Program-made: the position numbers and the translations under genes
Notes under the pieces: model-generated
The model's database searches: none
What the model saw: the letters and a program-made list of their open reading frames with translations, nothing else
What the model was told of the DNA's origin: nothing
DNA from: Bacilli bacterium
GTDB taxonomy: Bacteria > Bacillota_I > Bacilli_A > RF39 > UBA660
Length of the DNA: 8,671 nucleotides
Assembly (NCBI GenBank): GCA_024693165.1
Contig: JAILLM010000042.1
Location: 1-8,671, forward strand
Direction: 5' to 3'
Part shown: one piece after another, positions 1-6,079 of the stretch
Position numbering within the stretch: the first letter of the stretch is position 1
Layout: every line of letters starts with the position of its first letter

Positions 1-1457
1 CTATAAATTCCAGTTTTAGGATTAACTATTTGTTTATATTCATATGTATATTCATTATCACCTGTTTTAGTAACACTTAAACCATATCCTTTTACTTTAG
101 ATATTGTTTTTATAGTATTCTTATCAGGAACGTTACCATCAAATAAATACATTTCTTTCTCTTCTTCAGTACCATCTTCCCAAGTACCATTAACTACTTT
201 TAATTTATATTTAACTGCACTTGAAGTTCTAACATTAAACATAACATTATCTTCATCATCAAATGCACTATATAAAGTAGCATTAGAATTAGATAAAGAA
301 ACAGTATAACCATAATCAGAAGGGTTAACTTTCTTAACATTTAAAATATTATATTCTTTATCAATAACCACAAAATTAGGATCATTTGAAGTAATACTAT
401 TACCAACAAAGAAAGCAGGCATTGTCTTATCATTATTAGTATCTATAAATAATCTTGAATCTAAATCTAAACTAGAATCTTCTAATATTAAATCTCTAGC
501 AACATTTAATAAACATGGAATATAATTTAATTGCGACATAATACTATTATAATTAGAAGCTTCTTTGCCAACTAACTTTAAACTAGAATTATACATTTTT
601 AAATAATTACATAAAACTACACTTTTTAATTCATAATCAGAATCTCTAATAACAAATTCACCAGTTGAAATAGTTAAACAATCTAAATCGGTACTATTAA
701 TCTTAGTATTTTCTAATAATAAATTATTATTAGAAATAATAGAAATATTATTAAGAACACTATTAATAATATCTGTACTCATACCAATTGAAATAGCAGT
801 ATAATTAGCTTGAGAAATATAAATATTAAAGTTTAAAGTACTTTCAGTAATAGTTGCCTTTTTATCACCACCATAATAAGATTGAATCATTTGAATATTT
901 AAAGTTGATTTATCAATAGTTATATCTTCAGAAGCATTAAATGACATAAGTACATAACATGAAACAGTAGAATTAGTAATAATTATTTCTTTACTATTAC
1001 TATGAACTACATTATCAACATAACTTCTACTAGAAAGCATCTTAATATCAGAATCTTTAATAACTAACTTATCAGCTCCAATGTGAGTATATTCTTCTTG
1101 GTTATTAGAATTCTTTATAACATTAGGATTACTACTTACATAATCTTCAGAAACCAATCTATCAAGAGTTAATTCATTAGGTTCAGATTCTAAATAATCT
1201 AAATAAACTTTTTTACCATTAGATGTGATAGTAATATCACGACGTGCACGAATAAAATCATAATGTAATCCTTCATTTAAAGTTAATACATCATTCTCAA
1301 AAGTTAAAATACTACTGTAATCAGAAATAGCATCACCAGTAACACAATTTTGTACTGTAATACCACTTTCGATAAATACACAGTACTCTTCAAAAGCAAA
1401 TACTCTCGTAGTACTAATAATTAAAAATAAAATAATAAGTTTTAAAACGTTCTTCAT
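1..1457 (-). CDS. Secreted repeat-rich surface protein, C-terminus cut off by the window edge
   Basis: The frame is open from an ATG at 1455-1457 to the left edge, giving 485 residues with no stop. Residues 1-21 form a signal peptide (Lys at 3 and 6, hydrophobic core 7-17, V-F-A at 19-21 before Phe-Glu-Glu) with no lipobox, so export by Sec is expected. Residues about 128-340 carry loosely repeated short strands rich in Ser, Thr, Asn and Asp, such as LVIKDSDIKM, EIIITNSTVS, DITIDKSTLN and ATITESTLNF, which suggest a right-handed beta-helix like those of pectate-lyase-type or adhesin-like proteins. Residues about 415-475 look like a separate small domain (YKLKVVNGTWEDGT onward). NPKTG lies at 479-483, two residues before the cut; it resembles sortase sorting signals, but the required membrane helix and basic tail lie outside the window. 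The ribosome binding site is weak (AGAGAGTG). The exact function is unknown; surface location is likely. Confidence 0.85.
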   Translation of the reverse strand, partial: MKNVLKLIILFLIISTTRVFAFEEYCVFIESGITVQNCVTGDAISDYSSILTFENDVLTLNEGLHYDFIRARRDITITSNGKKVYLDYLESEPNELTLDRLVSEDYVSSNPNVIKNSNNQEEYTHIGADKLVIKDSDIKMLSSRSYVDNVVHSNSKEIIITNSTVSCYVLMSFNASEDITIDKSTLNIQMIQSYYGGDKKATITESTLNFNIYISQANYTAISIGMSTDIINSVLNNISIISNNNLLLENTKINSTDLDCLTISTGEFVIRDSDYELKSVVLCNYLKMYNSSLKLVGKEASNYNSIMSQLNYIPCLLNVARDLILEDSSLDLDSRLFIDTNNDKTMPAFFVGNSITSNDPNFVVIDKEYNILNVKKVNPSDYGYTVSLSNSNATLYSAFDDEDNVMFNVRTSSAVKYKLKVVNGTWEDGTEEEKEMYLFDGNVPDKNTIKTISKVKGYGLSVTKTGDNEYTYEYKQIVNPKTGIY

Positions 1458-1501
1458 ATAACTGTCACTCTCTTACTATTACAATTTTAACATAAAATTA
1501 A

Positions 1502-1507
1502 ATTATA
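1502..1507 (-). promoter_or_regulatory. Candidate -10 box for the surface protein gene
   Basis: A perfect TATAAT on the minus strand lies 44 bases upstream of the ATG and directly after the nth terminator. No good -35 is seen at 16-18 bases; that position falls inside the terminator hairpin. In such AT-rich DNA this could be chance. Confidence 0.35.
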
Positions 1508-1510
1508 ATA

Positions 1511-1540
1511 AATAAAAAGCAAGTAATTATTTACTCGCTT
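1511..1540 (-). terminator. Intrinsic terminator of the cca-dnaD-nth operon
   Basis: On the minus strand AAGCGAGTAA and TTACTTGCTT form a 10-bp stem (one G-U pair; plus-strand 1531-1540 with 1517-1526) around a 4-base loop, followed by TTTATT. The nth stop codon (1527-1529) sits in the loop, so the hairpin is built from the last codons of the gene. Confidence 0.85.
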
Positions 1541-2150
1541 TATACTTACATATATCTTTTAATAAGCATTCTTCACACTTAGGATTTCTAGCAGTACATA
1601 TATATCTTCCAAAAAGTAACAACTGATGATGCATCTTTAATAGCTCATTATTATCAAATGCTTTCATTAGCTTTTGTTCAATAACATCAGGTGTGTCTGT
1701 TTCTTTAGCTAGTCCTAATCTTTTTGCTACTCTACTTACATGTGTATCAACTGCAATTAAGTTCTCATTATAAATATTAGCTAATACCACATTAGTTGTT
1801 TTTCTACCTACTCCTGGTAAACTTTCTAAATAATCTCTATCATTTGGTACTTTACCATTAAAGTCTTCAACTAATCTCTTAGCAATTGTAATAATATACT
1901 CACTTCTTTTATTCATATTACCAAGTGGTCTAATAATATCTGCTACATCTTTACTATTAGCTTTAGCAAGTGAATAAATATCATACTTACTCCAAAGTAT
2001 TGGTGTAACTTGATTAACCCTTTCATCAGTACATTGAGCACTTAAAACAGTTGCAATTAAAAGTTCATAATCTTTAGTATAATTTAAACTACACTTAGGA
2101 TCAGGAATCATTATATCTAACTTTTTATAAAACTCTTTATTAATCTTCAT
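1527..2150 (-). CDS. nth: Endonuclease III (DNA glycosylase/AP lyase)
   Basis: This is a full-length 207-residue endonuclease III, which removes oxidised pyrimidines from DNA and nicks the abasic site in base-excision repair. The helix-hairpin-helix is LPGVGRKT at 111-118 with the catalytic Lys at 117, and the catalytic Asp is 135 in VDTHVSR. The C-terminal iron-sulfur loop is complete: Cys185, 192, 195 and 201 with the standard 6-2-5 spacing for a [4Fe-4S] cluster. The ATG overlaps the end of dnaD by 11 bases, and an in-frame TAG directly precedes it, so no further upstream start is possible; the ribosome binding site is poor (GGGTAG touching the ATG), so translational coupling to dnaD is likely. 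dnaD followed by nth is the classical order in Bacillus. It is the last gene of its operon. Confidence 0.97.
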   Translation of the reverse strand: MKINKEFYKKLDIMIPDPKCSLNYTKDYELLIATVLSAQCTDERVNQVTPILWSKYDIYSLAKANSKDVADIIRPLGNMNKRSEYIITIAKRLVEDFNGKVPNDRDYLESLPGVGRKTTNVVLANIYNENLIAVDTHVSRVAKRLGLAKETDTPDVIEQKLMKAFDNNELLKMHHQLLLFGRYICTARNPKCEECLLKDICKYKASK

Positions 2151-2775
2151 CTACCCAATTATAGTCATATAAATCATTTTTTTCAGATTTACTTGAATAT
2201 TCAATAAATCCTTTATGAATATCACTAGCTGATTTATATCCTTTTTCTTTCCAAGTATAAAGAATAGATTCAATATATTTAAATGATTTAGCATTATTAT
2301 AAACAGCTTCTTTTAAAGCTTCTTTAATCATATCAGGGTCAAATTCTTTACACCATTTATCAATGATACTTACTTCCATTGAACTAATTGGTCTTCCAAA
2401 TTCTTCTTCGATTAAACCATATATATCAATTTGACTTTTCTTCTTTATTCCAGTAGTTATATCTTGAGTAACATTTTGAATTAAATTATCAAGAGAAATT
2501 ACTTCTGCTAATTTACCATCTGCATTCTTTTCTACTTTATTTTCAATTAAACCTAAACCAACAAGTTTTTGGAATGATTCTAAAACTTGTTCTTCATTTA
2601 AATAAGTTGTAAGTACAATATTATCCACATCTAACATTGGTACTTCTTGATTAGAAAGATAAATTAAAAGGATTGTATCGCTAAGTGATAAATTTAATTC
2701 AGTTGCTACTTTAAGAACAAAACTTTTAACGATAAAGTCTTTTTGTTTTAAAGTCTTAAAAACAACTTCGTTCAT
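2140..2775 (-). CDS. dnaD: DnaD-family replication protein
   Basis: The 211-residue product has the two-part DnaD build: an N-terminal winged-helix-like region (about 15-105) and a C-terminal DnaD domain (about 117-178, from IYGLIEEEFGRPIS to the YTWKEKG segment). Y167, I171 and W175 match the YxxxIxxxW motif that in Bacillus subtilis DnaD contributes to DNA binding. In Firmicutes DnaD works at the primosome, helping to load the replicative helicase at oriC and at restart sites, and remodels DNA. The tail (about 190-211) is acidic and poorly conserved, as is usual. The ATG is preceded by GGGAG with 7-base spacing; this site overlaps the end of cca, whose stop lies 4 bases upstream, so the two are coupled. 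Its end overlaps nth by 11 bases. Confidence 0.94.
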   Translation of the reverse strand: MNEVVFKTLKQKDFIVKSFVLKVATELNLSLSDTILLIYLSNQEVPMLDVDNIVLTTYLNEEQVLESFQKLVGLGLIENKVEKNADGKLAEVISLDNLIQNVTQDITTGIKKKSQIDIYGLIEEEFGRPISSMEVSIIDKWCKEFDPDMIKEALKEAVYNNAKSFKYIESILYTWKEKGYKSASDIHKGFIEYSSKSEKNDLYDYNWVDED

Positions 2776-2779
2776 ATTA

Positions 2780-3862
2780 TCACTCCCAATTCTTTTTTAC
2801 ATACTCTAATATATCTTTCTTTTTATTATTTAAATCTCCATTAAGGATATTTAACTCTATATCATTTATAATCTTTTTTACCTTTATTCCTGGATTTATA
2901 TGAAGCACATTTATTATATCATCCCCAGAACAATTTATGTCATTTTTTGAATAAATTGGTAATAAAGAATATAAATTTGATACATGTGCTTCATTAACAG
3001 CTAAAATTTCACCAGCTTGAACACATGCATATAGTCCATATTCATATAAAACTATGTTATCTATAATTCCATATTCAACTATTTTCTTAATTGAATTAAT
3101 TAAAGACAATTCACTCTTACTAAAGTTATATTTTGGTGCATCCATTTGAGCCCAAATACCCTCACTAGAAATAGTAAACTTAAGGTTATCATTAAACTTA
3201 ATATCTAAAACTGATTCTAATCCTAACTCTTTAATTAGATTAATACCTGTAATCTTATTTTCATGATTAAATATCTTATCTAATTCAGATTTTCTACGAT
3301 CATAAGATAATGACTTTAGTAATTCTTTATTAAGAGAAATATATTTCTTAATTGATTCATCTAAATCAAAATTAAGAATAGCAGCAAATCTAATTGCTCT
3401 TAACATTCTTAAAGGATCATCACTAAACTTAGTATTAATATCTCCAATAACTTTAATAAGTTTATTTTCTAAATCAACTTTCCCATTAAATGGATCATTA
3501 ATATTACCATCAATGTCCATATAAAAAGAATTAATAGTAAAGTCTCTTCTTTCACTATCCTTAACAATATCATCAGTAAAAGTATAATCTATAGGTCTTC
3601 TGTTATCATATTTATACTCTTCTCTATAAGGCATAATATCATAGGAATAAAGTGAATCTTTAAAGGAAATCATTCCAAAATTATCATTAGTAGTATTTAA
3701 ATTAAAAATCTTAATAATATCATTAGGTCTAGCATTAGTTGCTATATCAACATCATATGTAGTCTTACCCAAAAGATAGTCTCTTACATATCCTCCAACT
3801 ACATAGGCATTAAATCCAGAATCAATAAGTTTTTTTAATACTACTTCAATTTTATTATTCAT
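2780..3862 (-). CDS. cca: CCA tRNA nucleotidyltransferase (class II)
   Basis: The 360-residue enzyme adds or repairs the 3' CCA of tRNAs using CTP and ATP. The nucleotidyltransferase head starts with GGYVRD (23-28) and the metal-binding pair D37/D39 in YDVDIAT. Then come RRDFTIN (105-111), DPFNGKVDLEN (123-133) and the base-selecting motif DDPLR (148-152), a conservative form of EDxxR, followed by the RNA-binding head region (MLRAIRFAA) and a motif E-like YDRRKSELDKI. It lacks the RRF/HV-type signature of bacterial poly(A) polymerases, so CCA addition is the better call. There is no HD domain, and at 360 residues it is shorter than the roughly 400 of Bacillus, mainly in the C-terminal part. 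GGTGA lies 4 bases before the ATG. The stop is TGA followed at once by TAA. It is the first gene of the cca-dnaD-nth operon. Confidence 0.95.
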   Translation of the reverse strand: MNNKIEVVLKKLIDSGFNAYVVGGYVRDYLLGKTTYDVDIATNARPNDIIKIFNLNTTNDNFGMISFKDSLYSYDIMPYREEYKYDNRRPIDYTFTDDIVKDSERRDFTINSFYMDIDGNINDPFNGKVDLENKLIKVIGDINTKFSDDPLRMLRAIRFAAILNFDLDESIKKYISLNKELLKSLSYDRRKSELDKIFNHENKITGINLIKELGLESVLDIKFNDNLKFTISSEGIWAQMDAPKYNFSKSELSLINSIKKIVEYGIIDNIVLYEYGLYACVQAGEILAVNEAHVSNLYSLLPIYSKNDINCSGDDIINVLHINPGIKVKKIINDIELNILNGDLNNKKKDILEYVKKNWE

Positions 3863-3877
3863 GATTTCACCAAAAAC

Positions 3878-3886
3878 ATTATAGCA
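3878..3886 (-). promoter_or_regulatory. Extended -10 promoter of the cca-dnaD-nth operon
   Basis: TGCTATAAT on the minus strand is a perfect extended -10 element (TATAAT at 3878-3883). No -35 is seen; the upstream DNA is almost pure A/T. Transcription would start near 3871, only about 9 bases before the ATG, so the leader would be very short and would start at the ribosome binding site itself. Confidence 0.55.
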
Positions 3887-3910
3887 TTATTTGTAAAATT
3901 TAAATTAAAA

Positions 3911-3953
3911 ATAAAACAAAAAAGAGAAAAATTTACTATTATTTTTCTCTTTT
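3911..3953 (-). terminator. Intrinsic terminator after the ttcA-like gene
   Basis: On the minus strand AAAAGAGAAAAAT and ATTTTTCTCTTTT form a perfect 13-bp stem (plus-strand 3941-3953 with 3920-3932) around an 8-base loop, followed by TTGTTTTAT. The gene's stop codon (3939-3941) lies at the edge of the loop. It separates this gene from the cca operon. Confidence 0.85.
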
Positions 3954-4784
3954 ATCATAGCCATCTAAAAATGATGTATAATTCTTATCTTTTTTATAGC
4001 CTAAAACACAATTTAAATTTATATTATCAAGTGCTTTAAAGATATTATTATCTACATTTGGATTATCTTTTTTTAGTTCTTTAACTAAAGTTTTCATTAC
4101 TTTTCTTTTTGATGCATTTTCATCTCTATCAGCTTTTTCAGTAAACTTACAAGCACAGTTTAAGAATTCTAAATTATTATATTTTCTCCATGCAATAATA
4201 TCTTCTTCATGTACTAAGAAAAGTGGTCTAATTAACTCTAGCCCTTCAAAGTTATCACTATGAAGTTTAGGCATCATTGTTTTAACTTCAGATCCATAAA
4301 ACATTGAAAGTAATGTAGTTTCAATTACATCATCAAAATGATGTCCTAAAGCAATCTTATTACATCCTAATTCTTTTGCTTTAGCATATAAACATCCTCT
4401 TCTCATTCTTGCACACATATAACAAGGATTTTCTTCATTTAGTTTTAAAGATACTTCAAAAATATCACTATCAAACATTTCAAGTGGAATACCTAACTTT
4501 TCACCATTCTTAATAATCATTTCTTTATTTTTATCAATATAACCAGGATTCATAACAACATATTTAACATCAAAGTTATATTTATTATGTCTTTTTAATT
4601 CTTGAAAGCATTTAGCAAGTAAAAATGAATCTTTACCACCACTTATACAAACCATGATAGAATCACCTTCAGATACTAATTCATAGTCTTTGATAGCTTT
4701 AATAAATTTAGACCAAATTTCTTTTCTAAATCTTTTAATAATACTTCTTTCGATTTCTTCGACTTCAGTTAATACTCTTTTCAC
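3939..4784 (-). CDS. ttcA: TtcA-family tRNA 2-thiocytidine synthetase-like ATPase
   Basis: The 281-residue protein belongs to the PP-loop ATPases that activate and thiolate tRNA bases. The PP-loop is SGGKDS at 48-53. The TtcA signature follows: a Cys-x-x-Cys pair (C121, C124) in CYMCARMRRG, then ALGHHFDD (145-152), MFYG and MPKLHSD. E. coli TtcA uses the CxxC pair and a later Cys to hold a [4Fe-4S] cluster for sulfur transfer to C32 of tRNA; here the later position is C210 or C212 in NCACKF, where E. coli has a CxxC. Target base and sulfur source cannot be read from the sequence, and other TtcA/TtuA-type enzymes modify other positions. The start is GTG at 4782-4784, chosen because AAGGGG lies 7 bases before it. 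It forms a single-gene unit, divergent from the plus-strand 28-residue gene. Confidence 0.85.
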   Translation of the reverse strand: MKRVLTEVEEIERSIIKRFRKEIWSKFIKAIKDYELVSEGDSIMVCISGGKDSFLLAKCFQELKRHNKYNFDVKYVVMNPGYIDKNKEMIIKNGEKLGIPLEMFDSDIFEVSLKLNEENPCYMCARMRRGCLYAKAKELGCNKIALGHHFDDVIETTLLSMFYGSEVKTMMPKLHSDNFEGLELIRPLFLVHEEDIIAWRKYNNLEFLNCACKFTEKADRDENASKRKVMKTLVKELKKDNPNVDNNIFKALDNINLNCVLGYKKDKNYTSFLDGYDKREK

Positions 4785-4808
4785 GGTTTCACCCCTTAAA
4801 TCGAAAGT

Positions 4809-4814
4809 ATTATA
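4809..4814 (-). promoter_or_regulatory. Candidate -10 box of the ttcA-like gene
   Basis: TATAAT on the minus strand lies 24 bases before the GTG start. The sequence 17 bases further upstream (TAGATT) is a poor -35. It is one half of a divergent promoter pair with the plus-strand box at 4857-4862. Confidence 0.5.
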
Positions 4815-4856
4815 ACAAACTTCAATAAAATAATCTACTTTTCCAAATGATTGTAT

Positions 4857-4862
4857 TATAAT
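4857..4862 (+). promoter_or_regulatory. Candidate -10 box of the 28-residue protein gene
   Basis: TATAAT on the plus strand lies 19 bases before the ATG, within TTGTATTATAATATTAC. The -35 is weak (TCTACT with 17-base spacing). The predicted start leaves room for the ribosome binding site AAGAGG at 4869-4874. Confidence 0.5.
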
Positions 4863-4881
4863 ATTACTAAGAGGTATACAT

Positions 4882-4968
4882 ATGAAAAAATTATTATTAA
4901 TTATATTTTTATTAGCAATGTTATTAATGTTTTTATTACCATTAGCATCAACATTATTTTTAGATTAA
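4882..4968 (+). CDS. Hypothetical 28-residue single-span membrane peptide
   Basis: An ATG at 4882 opens a 28-codon frame ending in TAA. The product begins Met-Lys-Lys and is otherwise almost wholly Leu, Ile, Phe, Met and Ala up to a final Asp, so it is one hydrophobic helix with a positive N-terminus, likely inserted in the membrane with the N-terminus inside. Three signals support a real gene: AAGAGG with 7-base spacing before the ATG, a TATAAT box upstream, and a strong terminator starting at its stop codon. It is the only plus-strand gene in the window and fills the space between two minus-strand units. Size and composition resemble small membrane proteins, including hydrophobic type I toxins, but no antisense RNA is evident, and it could instead be a small regulatory or structural membrane peptide. 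Its function is unknown. Confidence 0.65.
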   Translation: MKKLLLIIFLLAMLLMFLLPLASTLFLD

Positions 4969-4996
4969 AAAAGAAGCAATTAAGCTTCTTTTTTTT
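4967..4996. terminator. Bidirectional terminator shared by convergent small genes
   Basis: AAAAAAGAAGC (4967-4977) and GCTTCTTTTTT (4984-4994) form a stem of up to 11 bp around a 6-base loop, with T tracts on both strands. It ends the plus-strand 28-residue gene (stop 4966-4968) and the minus-strand 73-residue gene (stop 4980-4982, in the loop). The two stop codons are 11 bases apart. Confidence 0.85.
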
Positions 4997-5201
4997 CTAA
5001 ATATTTTCTTCCAAATAATTCTAAAGCTTTATTTGCTTCAGCTTCATTATCAAGATTAACTAAATCTTCACCAGCATCTTTAAGAATAAGCATATCTTTA
5101 AAATCATCTTCATTAACAACATATGTATAAATATCTATTTTATCTATAATCATATAAGTTTTGTCATTAATTTTCATTAATTCTAATGTTTCTTCGTTCA
5201 T
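4980..5201 (-). CDS. Small acidic protein, possibly DUF1292-like
   Basis: The 73-residue product has alternating short beta-strand-like segments (KTYMIIDKIDIYTYVV, DMLILKDA), an acidic middle with EDLVNLDNEAEAN, and a C-terminal helix (about 53-70). This pattern of strands followed by an L-D-N-E-x-E-x-N-K-A-L-x-L-F helix recalls the DUF1292 (YrzB-type) small proteins of Firmicutes, whose function is unknown; I assign this only from remembered pattern. No signal peptide, membrane helix or cysteine is present, so it is probably cytoplasmic. Its ATG overlaps the stop of the upstream gene as ATGA, which implies translational coupling and stoichiometric co-expression. Its own stop lies in the loop of the terminator. 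Confidence 0.75.
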   Translation of the reverse strand: MNEETLELMKINDKTYMIIDKIDIYTYVVNEDDFKDMLILKDAGEDLVNLDNEAEANKALELFGRKYLEKKEA

Positions 5202-5476
5202 CGACCAACACTCATTTCAGTTACTTCTTTTTCAATATCATAACCCTCATTAGTTGAAGTTTCAATAGTATTTTCATTCATTATTTCAATTTGTTCCTCA
5301 GGTGGTATTAAATACAATTGACTTGCATTACCAAGTAACTCTTCAGAAGCACCCATAATGACTGCATCTTTCTTAGAACATTTTCTTTTTATAATACTAC
5401 TTTTACTTACTCTTATTGGTTTACAAGAATTTGCTACGATAGTATCACAACACTCTTTAAAATAATCGTTCATCAT
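5198..5476 (-). CDS. Hypothetical 92-residue cysteine-containing protein
   Basis: I do not recognise this protein. Its N-terminal third is basic and holds four cysteines (C9, C10, C18, C33) around KPIRVSKSSIIKRKC, while the C-terminal half is acidic and probably flexible (IPPEEQIEIMNENT to the end). No signal peptide or membrane helix is visible. Two ATG codons stand in a row at 5476 and 5473; AAGGAGG (5479-5485) is 2 bases from the first and 5 from the second, so the second is the more likely start, giving 91 residues. The stop overlaps the start of the 73-residue gene by ATGA. The cysteine placement is irregular and is not a classical zinc ribbon. Real expression is supported by the very strong ribosome binding site and the coupling. 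Confidence 0.75.
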   Translation of the reverse strand: MMNDYFKECCDTIVANSCKPIRVSKSSIIKRKCSKKDAVIMGASEELLGNASQLYLIPPEEQIEIMNENTIETSTNEGYDIEKEVTEMSVGR

Positions 5477-5478
5477 AT

Positions 5479-5485
5479 CCTCCTT
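5479..5485 (-). promoter_or_regulatory. Consensus ribosome binding site that decides between two ATGs
   Basis: AAGGAGG is the full consensus. It stands 2 bases from the ATG at 5476 and 5 bases from the ATG at 5473; the latter spacing is the more usable one. Confidence 0.8.
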
Positions 5486-5496
5486 ACTCTATTATT

Positions 5497-5504
5497 AGTA
5501 TATA
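5497..5504 (-). promoter_or_regulatory. Candidate -10 box of the two-gene small-protein unit
   Basis: The minus strand reads TGATATATACT here, so either TATACT (5497-5502) or an extended TGA-TATATA (5499-5504) could serve as the -10. No -35 is obvious. The upstream unit is closed by a terminator at 5521-5555, so a promoter must lie in this gap. Confidence 0.4.
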
Positions 5505-5520
5505 TCATAAAGGAAAGACC

Positions 5521-5555
5521 AAAGAAAAAAGTTCACATTTAAAATGTAAACTTTT
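5521..5555 (-). terminator. Intrinsic terminator after the 152-residue gene
   Basis: On the minus strand AAAAGTTTACATT and AATGTGAACTTTT form a 13-bp stem with one T-G pair (plus-strand 5543-5555 with 5527-5539) around a 3-base loop, followed by TTCTTT. It begins 7 bases after the stop codon. Confidence 0.85.
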
Positions 5556-5562
5556 CACTTAA

Positions 5563-6021
5563 TTATTTTCTTTTTTTGTTATTGTTTTTCTTCTTAGAAA
5601 GAATTTTCTTTCCAACAGTTTTTAATCTCTCTTGAGTATCACTTAAATCACTTAGCTGTTCTTCAATACTTCTTGATAGTTCAGTTAATTCTTCGACTAA
5701 CTCTTCATCTTCTTTGTCATATTTTCTTCCATCATCTAAGTCTTCAACGTATACTGTTGTATCTCCAAATGGAGTACCTCTTTTAAGAATAACTGCACCA
5801 CTTAGTTTAAAAGTATCATTATATTTTTTGCCTTCAACTTCGATTGCTTGTGGAGTATAACCATTTTTAACAAGTTTTTTAATTATATCCCCTGGAACTC
5901 TTACTTCTCCAGAAGATGTAAATAAATTATACCAGTCTCCTCCGACTTGAACTACTTCTCCACTTTTAGTAACAGTATACTTGTTTTGTTGAACAACATA
6001 AGTATGAGTCTCTTGATCCAT
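5563..6021 (-). CDS. Hypothetical protein with coiled-coil and lysine-rich tail
   Basis: I do not recognise this 152-residue protein. Residues 6-95 look like a beta-rich folded domain with many Gly and Val (KYTVTKSGEVVQVGGDWYNLF, then GKKYNDTFKLSGAVILKRGTPFGD). Residues 94-128 are strongly acidic and turn into a probable coiled coil (EDEELVEELTELSRSIEEQLSDL), and residues 134-152 are almost only Lys, Asn and Arg. There is no signal peptide or membrane helix. The basic tail could bind nucleic acid, the acidic helix or membrane phospholipid; this is inference. The start is ATG with AGGAGG 7 bases before it. It stands alone between its own extended -10 promoter and a terminator. Phage-like tail or spacer proteins were considered but no phage neighbour supports this. 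Confidence 0.8.
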   Translation of the reverse strand: MDQETHTYVVQQNKYTVTKSGEVVQVGGDWYNLFTSSGEVRVPGDIIKKLVKNGYTPQAIEVEGKKYNDTFKLSGAVILKRGTPFGDTTVYVEDLDDGRKYDKEDEELVEELTELSRSIEEQLSDLSDTQERLKTVGKKILSKKKNNNKKRK

Positions 6022-6042
6022 AACACATCCTCCTGTAGTGTT

Positions 6043-6051
6043 ATTATAACA
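6043..6051 (-). promoter_or_regulatory. Extended -10 promoter of the 152-residue gene
   Basis: TGTTATAAT on the minus strand is a perfect extended -10 (TATAAT at 6043-6048), 21 bases before the ATG and directly behind the upstream terminator. No -35 is present, as expected for an extended -10 promoter. Confidence 0.6.
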
Positions 6052-6079
6052 TAAAAAAAGATAAGTGCGCGACTTATCT
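6052..6079 (-). terminator. Intrinsic terminator after the glycosyltransferase gene
   Basis: On the minus strand AGATAAGT and ACTTATCT form an 8-bp stem (plus-strand 6072-6079 with 6059-6066) around the GC-only loop CGCGC, followed by a T-rich run. Most of the TAG stop (6078-6080) lies in the first arm. Confidence 0.85.

Noticed and set aside
384..1070. DNA-level tandem repeats in the surface protein gene
   Set aside because: The many ATTA/AATA-like strings reflect AT-rich codons for Asn, Ile, Leu and Ser. The repetition is at the protein level and irregular; no exact tandem unit is visible.
2780..2782. TGA as a tryptophan codon, as in Mycoplasma
   Set aside because: TGA ends cca (followed at once by TAA) and the 92-residue gene (within ATGA), and Trp is encoded by TGG, so the standard bacterial code applies.
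2780..3862. Poly(A) polymerase instead of CCA enzyme
   Set aside because: The families share most head motifs, but the poly(A) polymerase signature in the region after the first motif is absent, and low-GC Gram-positives need a CCA enzyme that typically lies near dnaD.
4882..4968. The 28-residue gene as a proven type I toxin
   Set aside because: Composition and size fit, but no antisense RNA promoter or complementary leader can be recognised. It is kept only as a hypothetical membrane peptide.
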